DNA of 35,056 nt from contig JAJEBS010000118.1 of assembly GCA_022822425.1 (NCBI GenBank), forward strand, positions 1 through 35,056, given 5' to 3'. This stretch comes from Gemmatimonadota bacterium. Its GTDB lineage: Bacteria; Gemmatimonadota; Gemmatimonadetes; Longimicrobiales; Gaopeijiaceae. Both the position numbers and the translations under genes were made by a program. Positions 15,520-23,488 of the stretch are shown piece after piece; position 1 is the first letter of the stretch, and every line of letters begins with the position of its first letter. The notes under the pieces were generated by a model. The model was not told the origin of the DNA, did not search any database, and saw nothing but the letters and a program-made list of their open reading frames with translations.

Positions 15520-16908
15520 ATGAATTTCATCACCGGAAAGAGCATCTCCAGGCGCAGAATGTTGCAGAGCATGAGCGGCGTCATAGGGTTGCCGCTGCTC
15601 GACGCCATGATTCCGGCGGGAAGGCTGTGGTCGGCGACCGCCGGAGGACGGGCGGCCAACGACACCCGCATGGTCTTCATCGAGCAGGTGCACGGCGCGG
15701 CCGGCTGCAACGAGTGGGGTGCCTCCCAGAACCTCTGGGCCCCCGCGGCCGAGGGGAAGGACTTCGACCTCTCGCCCACCAGCCTGCGGTCGCTCGAGCC
15801 CTTCCGGAAGTACCTCACCATCGTCACCAACACCGACTCGCGCATGGCGGACGCGTTCTCGCCCGAGGAGATCGGCGGTGACCACTTCCGCACCACCGCG
15901 GTGTTCCTCACCCAGGCGCACCCGAAGCAGACCCAGGGCTCGGATCTGCACATCGGGACCTCCATGGACCAGCTCGTCGTCCAGCGCTATGGCCAGGAGA
16001 CCCCGATTCCATCGATGCAGCTCACCATCGAGAACGTCGACCAGGCCGGCGGCTGCGCCTACGGCTACGCCTGCGCCTACACCGACACGGTCAGCTGGGC
16101 ATCTCCCAGCGAGCCGCTGCCGATGATCCGGGATCCGCGCGCCGTCTTCCAGCAGCTCTTCGGAGCCGGCGGAACCCCGGAGCAGCGGGCAAAGCGCCTC
16201 CGCACCGACCGCAGCATCCTCGACTGGATGCTGGACGAGATCACCAGCCTGAAGCATGAGCTGGGACCGGCCGACCAGCATCGCGTCTCCCGCTACATCG
16301 ACAACATCCGCGACCTCGAACAGCGCATCACCCGCATCGAGATGCAGAACACGAGCGGCGAGGAGCGCGAGATCCCCGAAGCCCCCGTGGGCGTGCCGGA
16401 CGATTTCCGCGAGCACATGGAAGTGATGTTCGACCTGCAGCTGCTCGCCTTCACCTCGGACACCACCCGGGTCTTCTCGTTCAAGCTGGGCCGGGACGCG
16501 TCGCCCAGGATCTTCCCGGAGAGCGGCTCCTCGACGCCCTTCCACGCGGGCAGCCACCACGGTGGACGCGAGGAGCGGATCCTCGACTTCGCCCTGATCA
16601 ACACGTATCACGTCGGCATGCTTCCGTACTTCCTGGAGAAGCTGCAGGCGACGAACGAAGGCGACGCCACCCTGCTCGACAAGACGATGATCATGTACGG
16701 ATCGGCGATGGCCGACCCCAACATTCACAACCATGCCCGCTGCCCGCTCTTCATGGTCGGCGGCATGAACGGACTGCTCGAGGGAGAGCGGCACGTGGTG
16801 GCGCCTCCGGGAACCCCGATGGCCAACGTCATGCTCGACCTGCTGCATCGGGTGGGCCTGACCGAGCTCGAATCGTTCGGCAACAGCACCGGCACTTTTG
16901 CCGTGTAG
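15520..16908 (+). CDS. DUF1552 domain-containing exported protein
   Basis: The 462-residue product starts at ATG 15520 with a Tat-like leader (SRRRMLQSMSGVIGLPLLDAM). The family marks seen are G-L-P-L-L-D-A-M at the leader, MVFIEQVHGAAG, FRKYLTIVTNTD, an SMDQLVVQRYGQ block (C-terminal to GSDLHIGTS), a heptad-like segment (SRYIDNIRDLEQRITRIEMQ), SSTPFHAGSHHG and MIMYGSAMADPNIHNHARCPLFMVGG. DUF1552 proteins resemble sulfatase/DUF1501-type alkaline-phosphatase-fold enzymes in overall layout but their reaction is unknown. They are encoded next to DUF1592 proteins, as here, and probably act in the same periplasmic process. The upstream in-frame ATG at 15457 adds only a non-homologous stretch. Confidence 0.9.
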   Translation: MNFITGKSISRRRMLQSMSGVIGLPLLDAMIPAGRLWSATAGGRAANDTRMVFIEQVHGAAGCNEWGASQNLWAPAAEGKDFDLSPTSLRSLEPFRKYLTIVTNTDSRMADAFSPEEIGGDHFRTTAVFLTQAHPKQTQGSDLHIGTSMDQLVVQRYGQETPIPSMQLTIENVDQAGGCAYGYACAYTDTVSWASPSEPLPMIRDPRAVFQQLFGAGGTPEQRAKRLRTDRSILDWMLDEITSLKHELGPADQHRVSRYIDNIRDLEQRITRIEMQNTSGEEREIPEAPVGVPDDFREHMEVMFDLQLLAFTSDTTRVFSFKLGRDASPRIFPESGSSTPFHAGSHHGGREERILDFALINTYHVGMLPYFLEKLQATNEGDATLLDKTMIMYGSAMADPNIHNHARCPLFMVGGMNGLLEGERHVVAPPGTPMANVMLDLLHRVGLTELESFGNSTGTFAV

Positions 16909-16930
16909 GCACGCTGCGAGGAGTTGGGAC

Positions 16931-18697
16931 ATGGCAAGCAAGCGAACTTTCGCACCCTGGATGAAGCACACGCTGGCGGTCAGCGCGCTGCTGCTGGTCG
17001 CCGCCACGCCCGACGAGTCCCCCGTGGCCGATGCGGCGCAGCGGGGCGAGGGCGAGGAGATTCGCAACCTGCTGAGGCAGGGAGCGGATCCCAGCGCGGC
17101 TCAGCCTGATGGCATGACCGCGCTGCACTGGTCGGCGCTGAACGACCAGTTGGACATCGTGGAGACGCTCATCTTCGCCGGCGCCACCCTGCAGCCGGCC
17201 ACCCGTGTGGGCGGCTACACGCCCCTCCACCTGGCCAGCCGGGCCGGCAACGCCGAGGTGGTCGCGGCGCTTCTCGACGCCGGCGCCAATCCGGATATCC
17301 TGACCGGCACCGGGGCCGCCTCGCTGCACTTCGCCGCCGAGGCGGACGTGGTCGGAGTGGTGAACGCGCTGGTCGAGCACGGAGCGGATGTGAACGTGCG
17401 CGACGGCTATTCCAGCCGGACGCCGGCCATGTTCGCGGCCGCGCGCAATGCGGCGGCGGCGCTCCAGGCGCTCCTGGATGCCGGCGCAGACCCCGACCTG
17501 GTCAGCAAGACGCGCGACTTTGCCGAGATCGAAGCCGCGGACCGCGAGGAGCGGACCCGCCGGCAGCGTATCCGCGAAGCGGAAAAGGAGCCGGAGCCCG
17601 AGGAAGAGCCGGACGCGCAGCGGCCTGGACAGGGACGCGGTGGTTTTCCGGGTGCCGGTCAGGGGAATGAGCCGGAGCTGCCGCCGGATGGGCCCAAGGT
17701 GCTCTCGTCCATCGAGCAGATCGGTGTTCAGGGAGGATTCTCCCCGCTGCACTACGCGGTCCGCAACGGAAACGCCGAAGCCATGCGGGTGCTGCTGGAC
17801 GGTGGCGCCGACTTGAACCTGCAGAGCGGGGATCAGTCGTCGCCCCTGCTGCTTGCGACCATCAACGGGAACTACGACCTGGCGAGAACGCTGCTGGAGG
17901 CCGGGGCCGACCCGAACCTCCTGAGCGACGACAGCGCGGGTCCGCTGTTCGCCGCACTGAACATCGAGTGGTCGCTGCGCACCTGGTATCCGCAACCGCA
18001 GGCCTTCCGCCAACAGGAAACGGACTACCTCGAACTCATGGAGCTGCTGCTCGACGCGGGAGCCGACCCCAATGCCCGCACCACCACGCACATCTGGTAC
18101 GCCGCGTACAACGCGGGCCGCATGGGCGTCGACTTCGCGGGCGCGACCCCGTTCTGGCGGGCCGCCTACGCCGCCGACGTGCAGGCCATGAGGCTGCTGC
18201 TCGACAACGGCGCCGACCCCAACATCTGGACGTACAACATGATCAGCCCCAGGCGCTTCTTCTTCCAACGCCCCGGCGAACCGGAAGAAGATCCGTCCGG
18301 ACTGGAACCGGTTCCGCACGGGGGACCCGGCGTCCATCCGCTGCACGCCGCCTCGGGCGTCGGCTTTGGCACCTCACGCGTAGCGCAGACGCACCGGCAC
18401 GTGCCGGATGGCTGGCTGCCGGCGGTGCGCTTCCTGGTCGACGAAGTGGGCGTCGATCCCAACATCCGCGACAAGGACGGTTTCGCACCCATCCACCATG
18501 CAGCGGCACGGGGCGACAACGAGACCATCCTGTTCCTGGTGGAACGGGGCGCCGACGTGACCCTGCTCAGCCGGCGGGGGCATACCGTCGCCGACATGGC
18601 CAACAGCCCCGAGCAGCGGGCTCAGCCGCATCCGCCGACCGTCGCCATGCTGGAGAAGCTGGGGTCGAAGAACAACCACAACTGCAGATCCTGCTGA
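16931..18697 (+). CDS. Exported ankyrin-repeat protein of the DUF1592/DUF1552 cluster
   Basis: The 588-residue protein begins with a hydrophobic leader (WMKHTLAVSALLLVAATPDES). Five or more ankyrin repeats follow (G-x-T-P-L-H-x-A, with LLDAGANPD, LLDGGADLN and LLEAGADPN ends). They are split by an acidic, Gln/Gly-rich disordered insert (about 205-260) and by longer non-standard loops near 400-470. The extreme C-terminus carries a CxxC (NCRSC). Ankyrin repeats bind proteins, and in the periplasm this one likely scaffolds the DUF1592 and DUF1552 products. It starts 22 bases after the DUF1552 stop with GAGGAG at 16918-16923, so it is the third gene of that operon. A hairpin terminator follows. 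Confidence 0.88.
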   Translation: MASKRTFAPWMKHTLAVSALLLVAATPDESPVADAAQRGEGEEIRNLLRQGADPSAAQPDGMTALHWSALNDQLDIVETLIFAGATLQPATRVGGYTPLHLASRAGNAEVVAALLDAGANPDILTGTGAASLHFAAEADVVGVVNALVEHGADVNVRDGYSSRTPAMFAAARNAAAALQALLDAGADPDLVSKTRDFAEIEAADREERTRRQRIREAEKEPEPEEEPDAQRPGQGRGGFPGAGQGNEPELPPDGPKVLSSIEQIGVQGGFSPLHYAVRNGNAEAMRVLLDGGADLNLQSGDQSSPLLLATINGNYDLARTLLEAGADPNLLSDDSAGPLFAALNIEWSLRTWYPQPQAFRQQETDYLELMELLLDAGADPNARTTTHIWYAAYNAGRMGVDFAGATPFWRAAYAADVQAMRLLLDNGADPNIWTYNMISPRRFFFQRPGEPEEDPSGLEPVPHGGPGVHPLHAASGVGFGTSRVAQTHRHVPDGWLPAVRFLVDEVGVDPNIRDKDGFAPIHHAAARGDNETILFLVERGADVTLLSRRGHTVADMANSPEQRAQPHPPTVAMLEKLGSKNNHNCRSC

Positions 18698-18726
18698 AGC
18701 ACGGGATCGCTCCTCGCCTGGTGCCG

Positions 18727-18752
18727 AACCCCTCGTACTTGTGCGAGGGGTT
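18727..18752 (+). terminator. Hairpin terminator after the ankyrin gene
   Basis: A perfect 9-bp inverted repeat, AACCCCTCG (18727-18735) and CGAGGGGTT (18744-18752), encloses an 8-base loop and is followed by TGGTTTGG. It lies 29 bases after the ankyrin stop. The T-run is short, so termination may be partial. It would end the DUF1592-DUF1552-ankyrin transcript. Confidence 0.65.
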
Positions 18753-18810
18753 TGGTTTGGCCAACACTGAAGCCGAGGACGTCAGCGAGCGTCCGCTCAC
18801 GGAGCACGGA

Positions 18811-19347
18811 ATGAAGCGTTACGCGTTGATGGCAATGGCATTCGGACTGATCTGCCTTCCGGCGGGCAGTGCGGCCCAGGACACGGTGTGGAACCGCTAT
18901 ACCCTCGAGGATCTGGGCGGCGTCTTCGTGAGCGCGCAGACGGGCGCCGCCTGCGCCGGCGCCGGCGTCACCGACGAGTCGGTGCAGGTCCAGGCCGAGG
19001 CGACGCTGGCTGCGGCAGGCGTGGACCTGCTGACCCAGGGCGAGATGCTCCGCAACCCCGGGCTCCCCGAACTGCGCATCATCCTGGAGTGCGCGCCCGG
19101 AGACGGCGTGGCGGTGACGGGGGCACTGGGTTATTCGGTCGCGGTGCGTGTCCACCAGTCGACCCAGATGACGCGCGATAATCAGATCACGCTGGCCGAG
19201 GCGGTGACCTGGTTCGCAACGGACGTGGGCGTGGCCGCGATCGCCGATGCCCAGGCCACCCTCGAGGCTGCGATCACGGCCAGGGTGGAGGAGTTCGCCA
19301 CCGCCTACACGGAGACCAACGGCGGAGCTGCCGCCCCCCCGGGTTGA
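18811..19347 (+). CDS. Secreted protein of unknown function
   Basis: The 178-residue product starts at ATG 18811 with a signal peptide (MKRYALMAMAFGLICLPAG, cleavage near SAAQ). The mature domain opens with YTLEDLGGVFV and contains two cysteines (CAGAG and ILECAPGD) that could form a disulfide. It has a long helical C-terminus (EAVTWFATDVGVAAIADAQATLEAAITARVEEF). I do not recognise a named family; similar secreted proteins seem to recur in related genomes, but this is from memory only. The gene lies 113 bases after the ankyrin gene, beyond a terminator, so it probably has its own promoter between 18753 and 18790. It converges with queG across a 44-base gap. Confidence 0.75.
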   Translation: MKRYALMAMAFGLICLPAGSAAQDTVWNRYTLEDLGGVFVSAQTGAACAGAGVTDESVQVQAEATLAAAGVDLLTQGEMLRNPGLPELRIILECAPGDGVAVTGALGYSVAVRVHQSTQMTRDNQITLAEAVTWFATDVGVAAIADAQATLEAAITARVEEFATAYTETNGGAAAPPG

Positions 19348-19391
19348 GGGGCCACTCCCGGCCAGCCGAACTCCTTCCCGGTGGCACGGTC

Positions 19392-20558
19392 CTATCCCAG
19401 GGCCCGCGCAATCTCCTCGTGCACGCCAGCGTCGTCTTCCACCTCCATGCGCGCGCTCAACGCGGCTGACGCCTCCGTTGACTCCGGGATTCGCCCGAGC
19501 CCCCATGCCGCATGGCCGCGCACCAGCGGCGCTCTGTCCTGAAGCGCCCGGATCAACACGGGAACCGCATCCTCGCCACCCAGGTTCCCGAGCCCCACGC
19601 AGACGTTGCGCAGCAGGCCGTTGCGCTTTGCGCGCTTGATGGGAGAGCCGCGGAAGGCGCGTGAGAACGCGGCATCGTCCATGGCGAGGAGGCGCTCGGC
19701 CAACTCCACCAGCAGTGGGCCGTCCAGCTCCGGCCGCGCTTGGTACGCCGGCTCGCTGGCGGGCGTCTGAAACTTCACGTTCCAGGGACACACTTCCTGG
19801 CAGATGTCGCAGCCGTAGATGCGGTTGCCGATCGGAGCCCTCAGTTCGCGCGGGATCGGCCCCCGGTGCTCGATGGTCAGATAGGAGATACAGCGCCGCG
19901 CATCCATGACCGGCGCGCCGCGCGCATCGCGTCCCCGCAGGGCGCCGGTGGGACAGGCGTCGAGGCAGCTCCGGCAGGTCCCGCAGCGGTCCTCGGCGAA
20001 GGGCTCGTCCTCGGGTAGCTCGAGGTCGAGGAGAAGAATCCCCAGGAAGAAATACGAGCCGCTCTCCGGATGGATCAGCATCGTGTTCTTCCCCAGCCAT
20101 CCGAGCCCCGCACGCGAGGCCAGCTCGCGCTCAAGGATCGGGCCCGTATCCACATAGGCGCGCCCGGCGACGCGGCGTCCGGCGTCCCGCTCGACCTCGG
20201 CGAGCAGCTTCACAAGGCGCCGCTTGATGACGTCGTGATAATCGTCCCCGCGGGCGTAACGGGCGACCACCGCGCGCTCCTCGTCCTCCGTGAGCCCCGG
20301 GGGATCGCGCTGGTAGTAGTTGTGGGTCACAAGCACGACAGAGCGCACGTCCGCCATGGTGAGGCGGAGGTCGCCCCGGCGCGCGATGGAGTCCTCGCGG
20401 GCGAGGTAGCCCATCTCGCCGTGGGCACCCTCCTCGATCCAGCGGCGGTAGAAGTCCATGTGCCCGCTGGCCGCCGGGGTGGTGAAGCGCACACGGTCGA
20501 AGCCGAGGGCGCGGGCGCGCTCGCGGATGCGGTCGCGGAGTTCGACCGTGGGGCTCAC
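19392..20558 (-). CDS. queG: Epoxyqueuosine reductase QueG
   Basis: The 388-residue enzyme reduces epoxyqueuosine to queuosine in tRNA, the last step of the pathway, using cobalamin and two [4Fe-4S] clusters. Seen in sequence: the DUF1730 N-terminal domain with YARGDDYHDVIKRRL and the catalytic aspartate in AYVDTGPILERE (D137); GWLGKNTMLIHP; ferredoxin-like cluster motifs CGTCRSCLDACP (C192, C195, C198, C202) and CDICQEVCPW (C250, C253, C257) with C223 between; and C-terminal HEAT-like repeats (about 300-388). The start is a GTG at 20558 that overlaps the mazG-like stop as GTGA, so translation is coupled. queE is also in the window, 6 kb away. Confidence 0.95.
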   Translation of the reverse strand: MSPTVELRDRIRERARALGFDRVRFTTPAASGHMDFYRRWIEEGAHGEMGYLAREDSIARRGDLRLTMADVRSVVLVTHNYYQRDPPGLTEDEERAVVARYARGDDYHDVIKRRLVKLLAEVERDAGRRVAGRAYVDTGPILERELASRAGLGWLGKNTMLIHPESGSYFFLGILLLDLELPEDEPFAEDRCGTCRSCLDACPTGALRGRDARGAPVMDARRCISYLTIEHRGPIPRELRAPIGNRIYGCDICQEVCPWNVKFQTPASEPAYQARPELDGPLLVELAERLLAMDDAAFSRAFRGSPIKRAKRNGLLRNVCVGLGNLGGEDAVPVLIRALQDRAPLVRGHAAWGLGRIPESTEASAALSARMEVEDDAGVHEEIARALG

Positions 20559-20881
20559 TCTCGCGGGGACGCCGGGGTCCAGCGATCGCCGTCGCGCGTC
20601 TCGTACTTCTCGAGCACCCGCTCCAGCGCATCGTCGAGATCGATGCCCCGTTCGTTCGAAAGGGCGATCAGGACGAAGAGGATGTCGCCGATCTCGAGCG
20701 CCAGATCCTTCTCGGCTTCGTCGGGCCGCTTGGGTTTGGAGCCGAAGCGGTGATTGAGTTCGCGCGAGAGTTCACCGACCTCCTCGACCAGACGCGCGAG
20801 GTTGACGAGCGGAGGCCAGTAGCCCTCCTCGAATCGCGAGATCCAGGCGTCGACGCGGGCCTGGGCTTCCTTCAGGTCCAT
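20555..20881 (-). CDS. MazG-like nucleotide pyrophosphohydrolase
   Basis: The 108-residue protein is a single MazG-type all-alpha NTP pyrophosphatase domain. The metal-binding pattern is E-E-V-G-E (E33, E34, E37) followed by E-I-G-D (E63, D66), the E-x-x-E-12-28-E-x-x-D signature. These enzymes split (d)NTPs to (d)NMP plus pyrophosphate, often to remove damaged nucleotides. The length fits the short single-domain branch rather than the two-domain E. coli MazG. It has the first start of the mazG-queG pair and overlaps queG by 4 bases. A 24-base gap separates it from the upstream higA stop. Confidence 0.88.
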   Translation of the reverse strand: MDLKEAQARVDAWISRFEEGYWPPLVNLARLVEEVGELSRELNHRFGSKPKRPDEAEKDLALEIGDILFVLIALSNERGIDLDDALERVLEKYETRDGDRWTPASPRE

Positions 20882-20905
20882 CTTTCGCAGGAGGGCAACT
20901 TGAAC

Positions 20906-21982
20906 CTACGCCGCCTTCTTCTTGAGGTGATTGAGATGAGTCCAGGGGATCAGCCCCTCGTGCTGCAGGCGACCGACTACGATGCCCGGGGCTATTCCCT
21001 GATCCTGCGCGAATGTCTGGACGTCGATTGAAGCGAAGACACCACTCGCTACAAAACGCTGCCACTGCCGCCGAGGCACGAGAAAGTTGGCTGCCCATTC
21101 GTTCGCCTGTGCTTCGACGTCGTCGTCATCCAGACTCAGATCGTCGATAAAGATCCTCCTCCTGCTGTGAAGGAGCAGGTGGGCCGCTTCGTGAAAGAAG
21201 CTGAACCAAAGGTGATCGTCGGATCCGTGACGCCCTGTAAGCGCGATTACAGGTTTTCCGGGCCTATACCACCAGGCGGCACCACTCACGCGCATCCTGG
21301 GCAACGGGTCGACTACCGCCAACGCAACGCCCGCCTCGCTACAGAGCTGTTTCGCCTCCTGGATGGCGTCCGGCATCGGGTCACCGGTCAAGTAGCGGAT
21401 CTGGCGTAGCGTTGATCTGAAACGCGGCTCATCGTAGCCAGTACAGCTCTGTTTCTCCGCATCCAATTCAACAAGCCGGAGCCATGTCCTCAGTGAGGGC
21501 TCATCGCTCTCGAAGCTCGGTGAATGCCGATAGGCCGCACGAGCCGCTCCGTATTTCGTGTCCCAAGCGTGCTTTGTCGCTACGCCAAAGAAGGACAGGA
21601 GTGTCTGTACCATCGCGCTCTCGGACGAGGGTGGATCCATTGCGCTCCGCTTCACCAGGTCTCCAACAGGAAACGTCTTCGCCCAGGCTACCAGATCACG
21701 GGCTTTCCTGGCGTCAGCCTCGCGCGCCTGAAACAGCCGATAGTCCGCCTCGATGCCGAGCCAGATGCTTGCGTCCACTCCCAGGACCATCTCCAACTGC
21801 AGAGCCGTGCCTGGTTCGATCGGGGCCCTGCCGGCGATGATCTCGCTGATGAGCTTGGGTGACCGACCACATCTTCTGGCAAGCTCAGCCTGGGAAATAC
21901 CGTGCGTGGCGAGATGCTCTTCGATCACCCAGCCGGGCGGTACCGCGTAGTCGGGCGAATACCTGTTTGCTGCCGCGGTCAT
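20906..21982 (-). CDS. higA: HigA-type antitoxin fused to ImmA/IrrE metallopeptidase
   Basis: The 358-residue protein has an N-terminal XRE/HigA helix-turn-helix (about 20-70, GISQAELARRCGRSPKLISE, with VLGVDASIWLG typical of HigA). The C-terminal ImmA/IrrE (M78) domain has its zinc site in FFHEAAHLLLH (H264, E265, H268) and the third ligand in VEAQANEWAANFLVP (E290). ImmA-type peptidases cleave partner repressors or toxins. Here the antitoxin itself carries the peptidase, a known but less studied HigA form. It is the second gene of a toxin-first operon with an 18-base gap. The region is visibly less GC-rich than its neighbours, which fits horizontal transfer. It probably represses the promoter at 22358-22386. 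Confidence 0.88.
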   Translation of the reverse strand: MTAAANRYSPDYAVPPGWVIEEHLATHGISQAELARRCGRSPKLISEIIAGRAPIEPGTALQLEMVLGVDASIWLGIEADYRLFQAREADARKARDLVAWAKTFPVGDLVKRSAMDPPSSESAMVQTLLSFFGVATKHAWDTKYGAARAAYRHSPSFESDEPSLRTWLRLVELDAEKQSCTGYDEPRFRSTLRQIRYLTGDPMPDAIQEAKQLCSEAGVALAVVDPLPRMRVSGAAWWYRPGKPVIALTGRHGSDDHLWFSFFHEAAHLLLHSRRRIFIDDLSLDDDDVEAQANEWAANFLVPRRQWQRFVASGVFASIDVQTFAQDQGIAPGIVVGRLQHEGLIPWTHLNHLKKKAA

Positions 21983-22000
21983 GTCCCAACTCCGTGGTAT

Positions 22001-22342
22001 TCAGTGGTAGTCCGTTACTTCGATGATCGTGATCGATGTCACCTGGTCCGTGGCCAGGCTTCCGTCTTCGCGACACGGAAGGGGATCGTGAGCGGGTTGG
22101 AGAATCAGCCTGTAGGGGTGAACCAGGTCCACAGCCTGCTGCCCCTTCCGTTTGCCCCGAAGTGGATGCAAACGTTCGGGTGGAGTGCTGGGCACCATCG
22201 AAAGCGTGCGGGCGTTCCTCAACACCGCAAGGCGGGCCGCAATGCGCCGCATCATCGGAGCGCCGTACTTTTTCTGGAGTTCCTTTTCCGAGTTGAAGAT
22301 CTTCGCAAGCTTCCGGGTCTTGAAGGTAATTTCCAAGAACAA
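22001..22342 (-). CDS. higB: HigB/RelE-family toxin
   Basis: The protein is 111-113 residues and matches the HigB branch of RelE/ParE-fold mRNA interferases (FKTRKLAKIFNSEKELQKKYG, LHPLRGKRKGQQAVDL, YRLILQPAHD, ITIIEVTDYH). It would cut mRNA on the ribosome. No ATG fits: a TTG at 22342 and a TTG at 22336 are both possible. The second gives MEITFKTRK, the usual HigB start, and puts AAGGA (22346-22350) at a better 9-base spacing. The gene is first in the operon, before higA, as usual for HigBA. Confidence 0.88.
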   Translation of the reverse strand: MFLEITFKTRKLAKIFNSEKELQKKYGAPMMRRIAARLAVLRNARTLSMVPSTPPERLHPLRGKRKGQQAVDLVHPYRLILQPAHDPLPCREDGSLATDQVTSITIIEVTDYH

Positions 22343-22352
22343 GATTCCTTGT

Positions 22353-22371
22353 CGTTACTTATAACGTAACG
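22353..22371. promoter_or_regulatory. Candidate HigA operator
   Basis: An inverted repeat CGTTAC (22353-22358) / GTAACG (22366-22371) with a 7-base spacer covers the higBA -10 element. Its position is what is expected for autorepression by the HigA helix-turn-helix. Confidence 0.6.
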
Positions 22372-22386
22372 TTTTCTTGTGGTCAA
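22358..22386 (-). promoter_or_regulatory. Sigma-70 promoter of the higBA operon
   Basis: The minus strand shows a -35 TTGACC (22381-22386) and a -10 TATAAG (22358-22363) with exactly 17 bases between. Each matches 5 of 6 consensus bases. Transcription would begin near 22351, giving a very short leader before the TTG start. Confidence 0.7.
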
Positions 22387-22462
22387 TCAAGTGATCATGG
22401 CGAATGGCACCTGAGCATCGGCTCATGCCATCAGGAATGGTCCCAGCGCGTCGCGCAGGTGC

Positions 22463-23488
22463 TCACGGCTTCAGCACCAGCTTGCCGAAGACCTCGCCAG
22501 ACTCGAGCCGCTCGTGGGCTTCCCGTGCCCGCTCGAGCGGCAGGACCTCGTCGATGGGCGCCCGGATGACGCCATCGAAGACGAGCTGCATCGCCCTGCG
22601 GTAGTCGGCGGGCGTGCCCATGGTGCTGCCGAGAATCGAGGCCTTCTTCCAGAAGAGGAGGGGAAGGCTGGTCTCACCGACCGGGCCGGTGGTGGCTCCG
22701 TAGCAGACCAGGCGGCCGCCCTGACGCAGGGCGCGCAGGTTCGCCTTCCAGGTGGCGGCGCCGACCGAGTCCACGATCAGGTCGACGCCCTGCCTGCCGG
22801 TGTCCTTCCAGAGCGCGCGCCCGTAGTCGACCTCGAGCCGGTCGTAGACGACCTCGGCCCCCAGTTCGCGCACGCGGGCGACGTTGTCGGCCCCGCTGGT
22901 GACCGCGTACACCACCGCGCCCGCGCGCCGCGCGATCTGTACGGCCATGGTGGACACGCCTCCCGACGCGCCGGTCACCAGCACCCGCTCGCCGGGGCGC
23001 ACCTGCCCGCGCACCACCACCGCGTGCCACGCGGTCACCCCGACCAGGCTGGCGGCGGCGGCGGCCTCGAACGGGACATCCGGGGGCACCTCGACCAGGT
23101 TGGCGGCCGGGACCACGGCGTAGTCGGCGAAGCCGCCCGGGGTGTGCTCGCCGATGATCCGGAGCTCACGGGAAGGCAGGTTCCGCCCGGGCGCGGTGCC
23201 ATCATACCAGTCGTAGTCCAGCGAGGGGTCCACCACCACCCGCGTGCCGACCGGAACGTGCGCGGCGCCGGGACCCACGGCGTCCACTACGCCCGCGATG
23301 TCCGACCCCCCGATGTGTGGCAGCGCGATGTCTATGGGAAGCCCGCGCCGCACCCAGAGGTCGAGATGGTTCATCGCGGCCGCCCGCACGGCGATCCGTA
23401 CCTCGCCGGGGCCAGGCGCCGGATCGGGCACCTCCTCGACGCGAACGACCCCGGGGCCGCCGTATTCATGGAACAGCGCGGCTTTCAT
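22463..23488 (-). CDS. Zinc-less MDR (quinone oxidoreductase-like) dehydrogenase
   Basis: The 341-residue medium-chain dehydrogenase/reductase starts at ATG 23488 (MKAALFHEYGGPGVV). The GroES-like N-terminus has NHLDLWVRRG where Zn-ADHs have a catalytic cysteine, and GGSDIAGVVDAVG. No structural-zinc cysteine loop is seen. The Rossmann part has GASGGVSTMAVQIA with VYAVTSG after it. It therefore resembles zinc-independent NADPH:quinone oxidoreductases or enoyl reductases. The ATG overlaps the fic stop (ATGA), so it is coupled to the Fic gene, an unusual pairing. A longer upstream frame was rejected since homology starts at this Met. The substrate is unknown. Confidence 0.9.
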   Translation of the reverse strand: MKAALFHEYGGPGVVRVEEVPDPAPGPGEVRIAVRAAAMNHLDLWVRRGLPIDIALPHIGGSDIAGVVDAVGPGAAHVPVGTRVVVDPSLDYDWYDGTAPGRNLPSRELRIIGEHTPGGFADYAVVPAANLVEVPPDVPFEAAAAASLVGVTAWHAVVVRGQVRPGERVLVTGASGGVSTMAVQIARRAGAVVYAVTSGADNVARVRELGAEVVYDRLEVDYGRALWKDTGRQGVDLIVDSVGAATWKANLRALRQGGRLVCYGATTGPVGETSLPLLFWKKASILGSTMGTPADYRRAMQLVFDGVIRAPIDEVLPLERAREAHERLESGEVFGKLVLKP

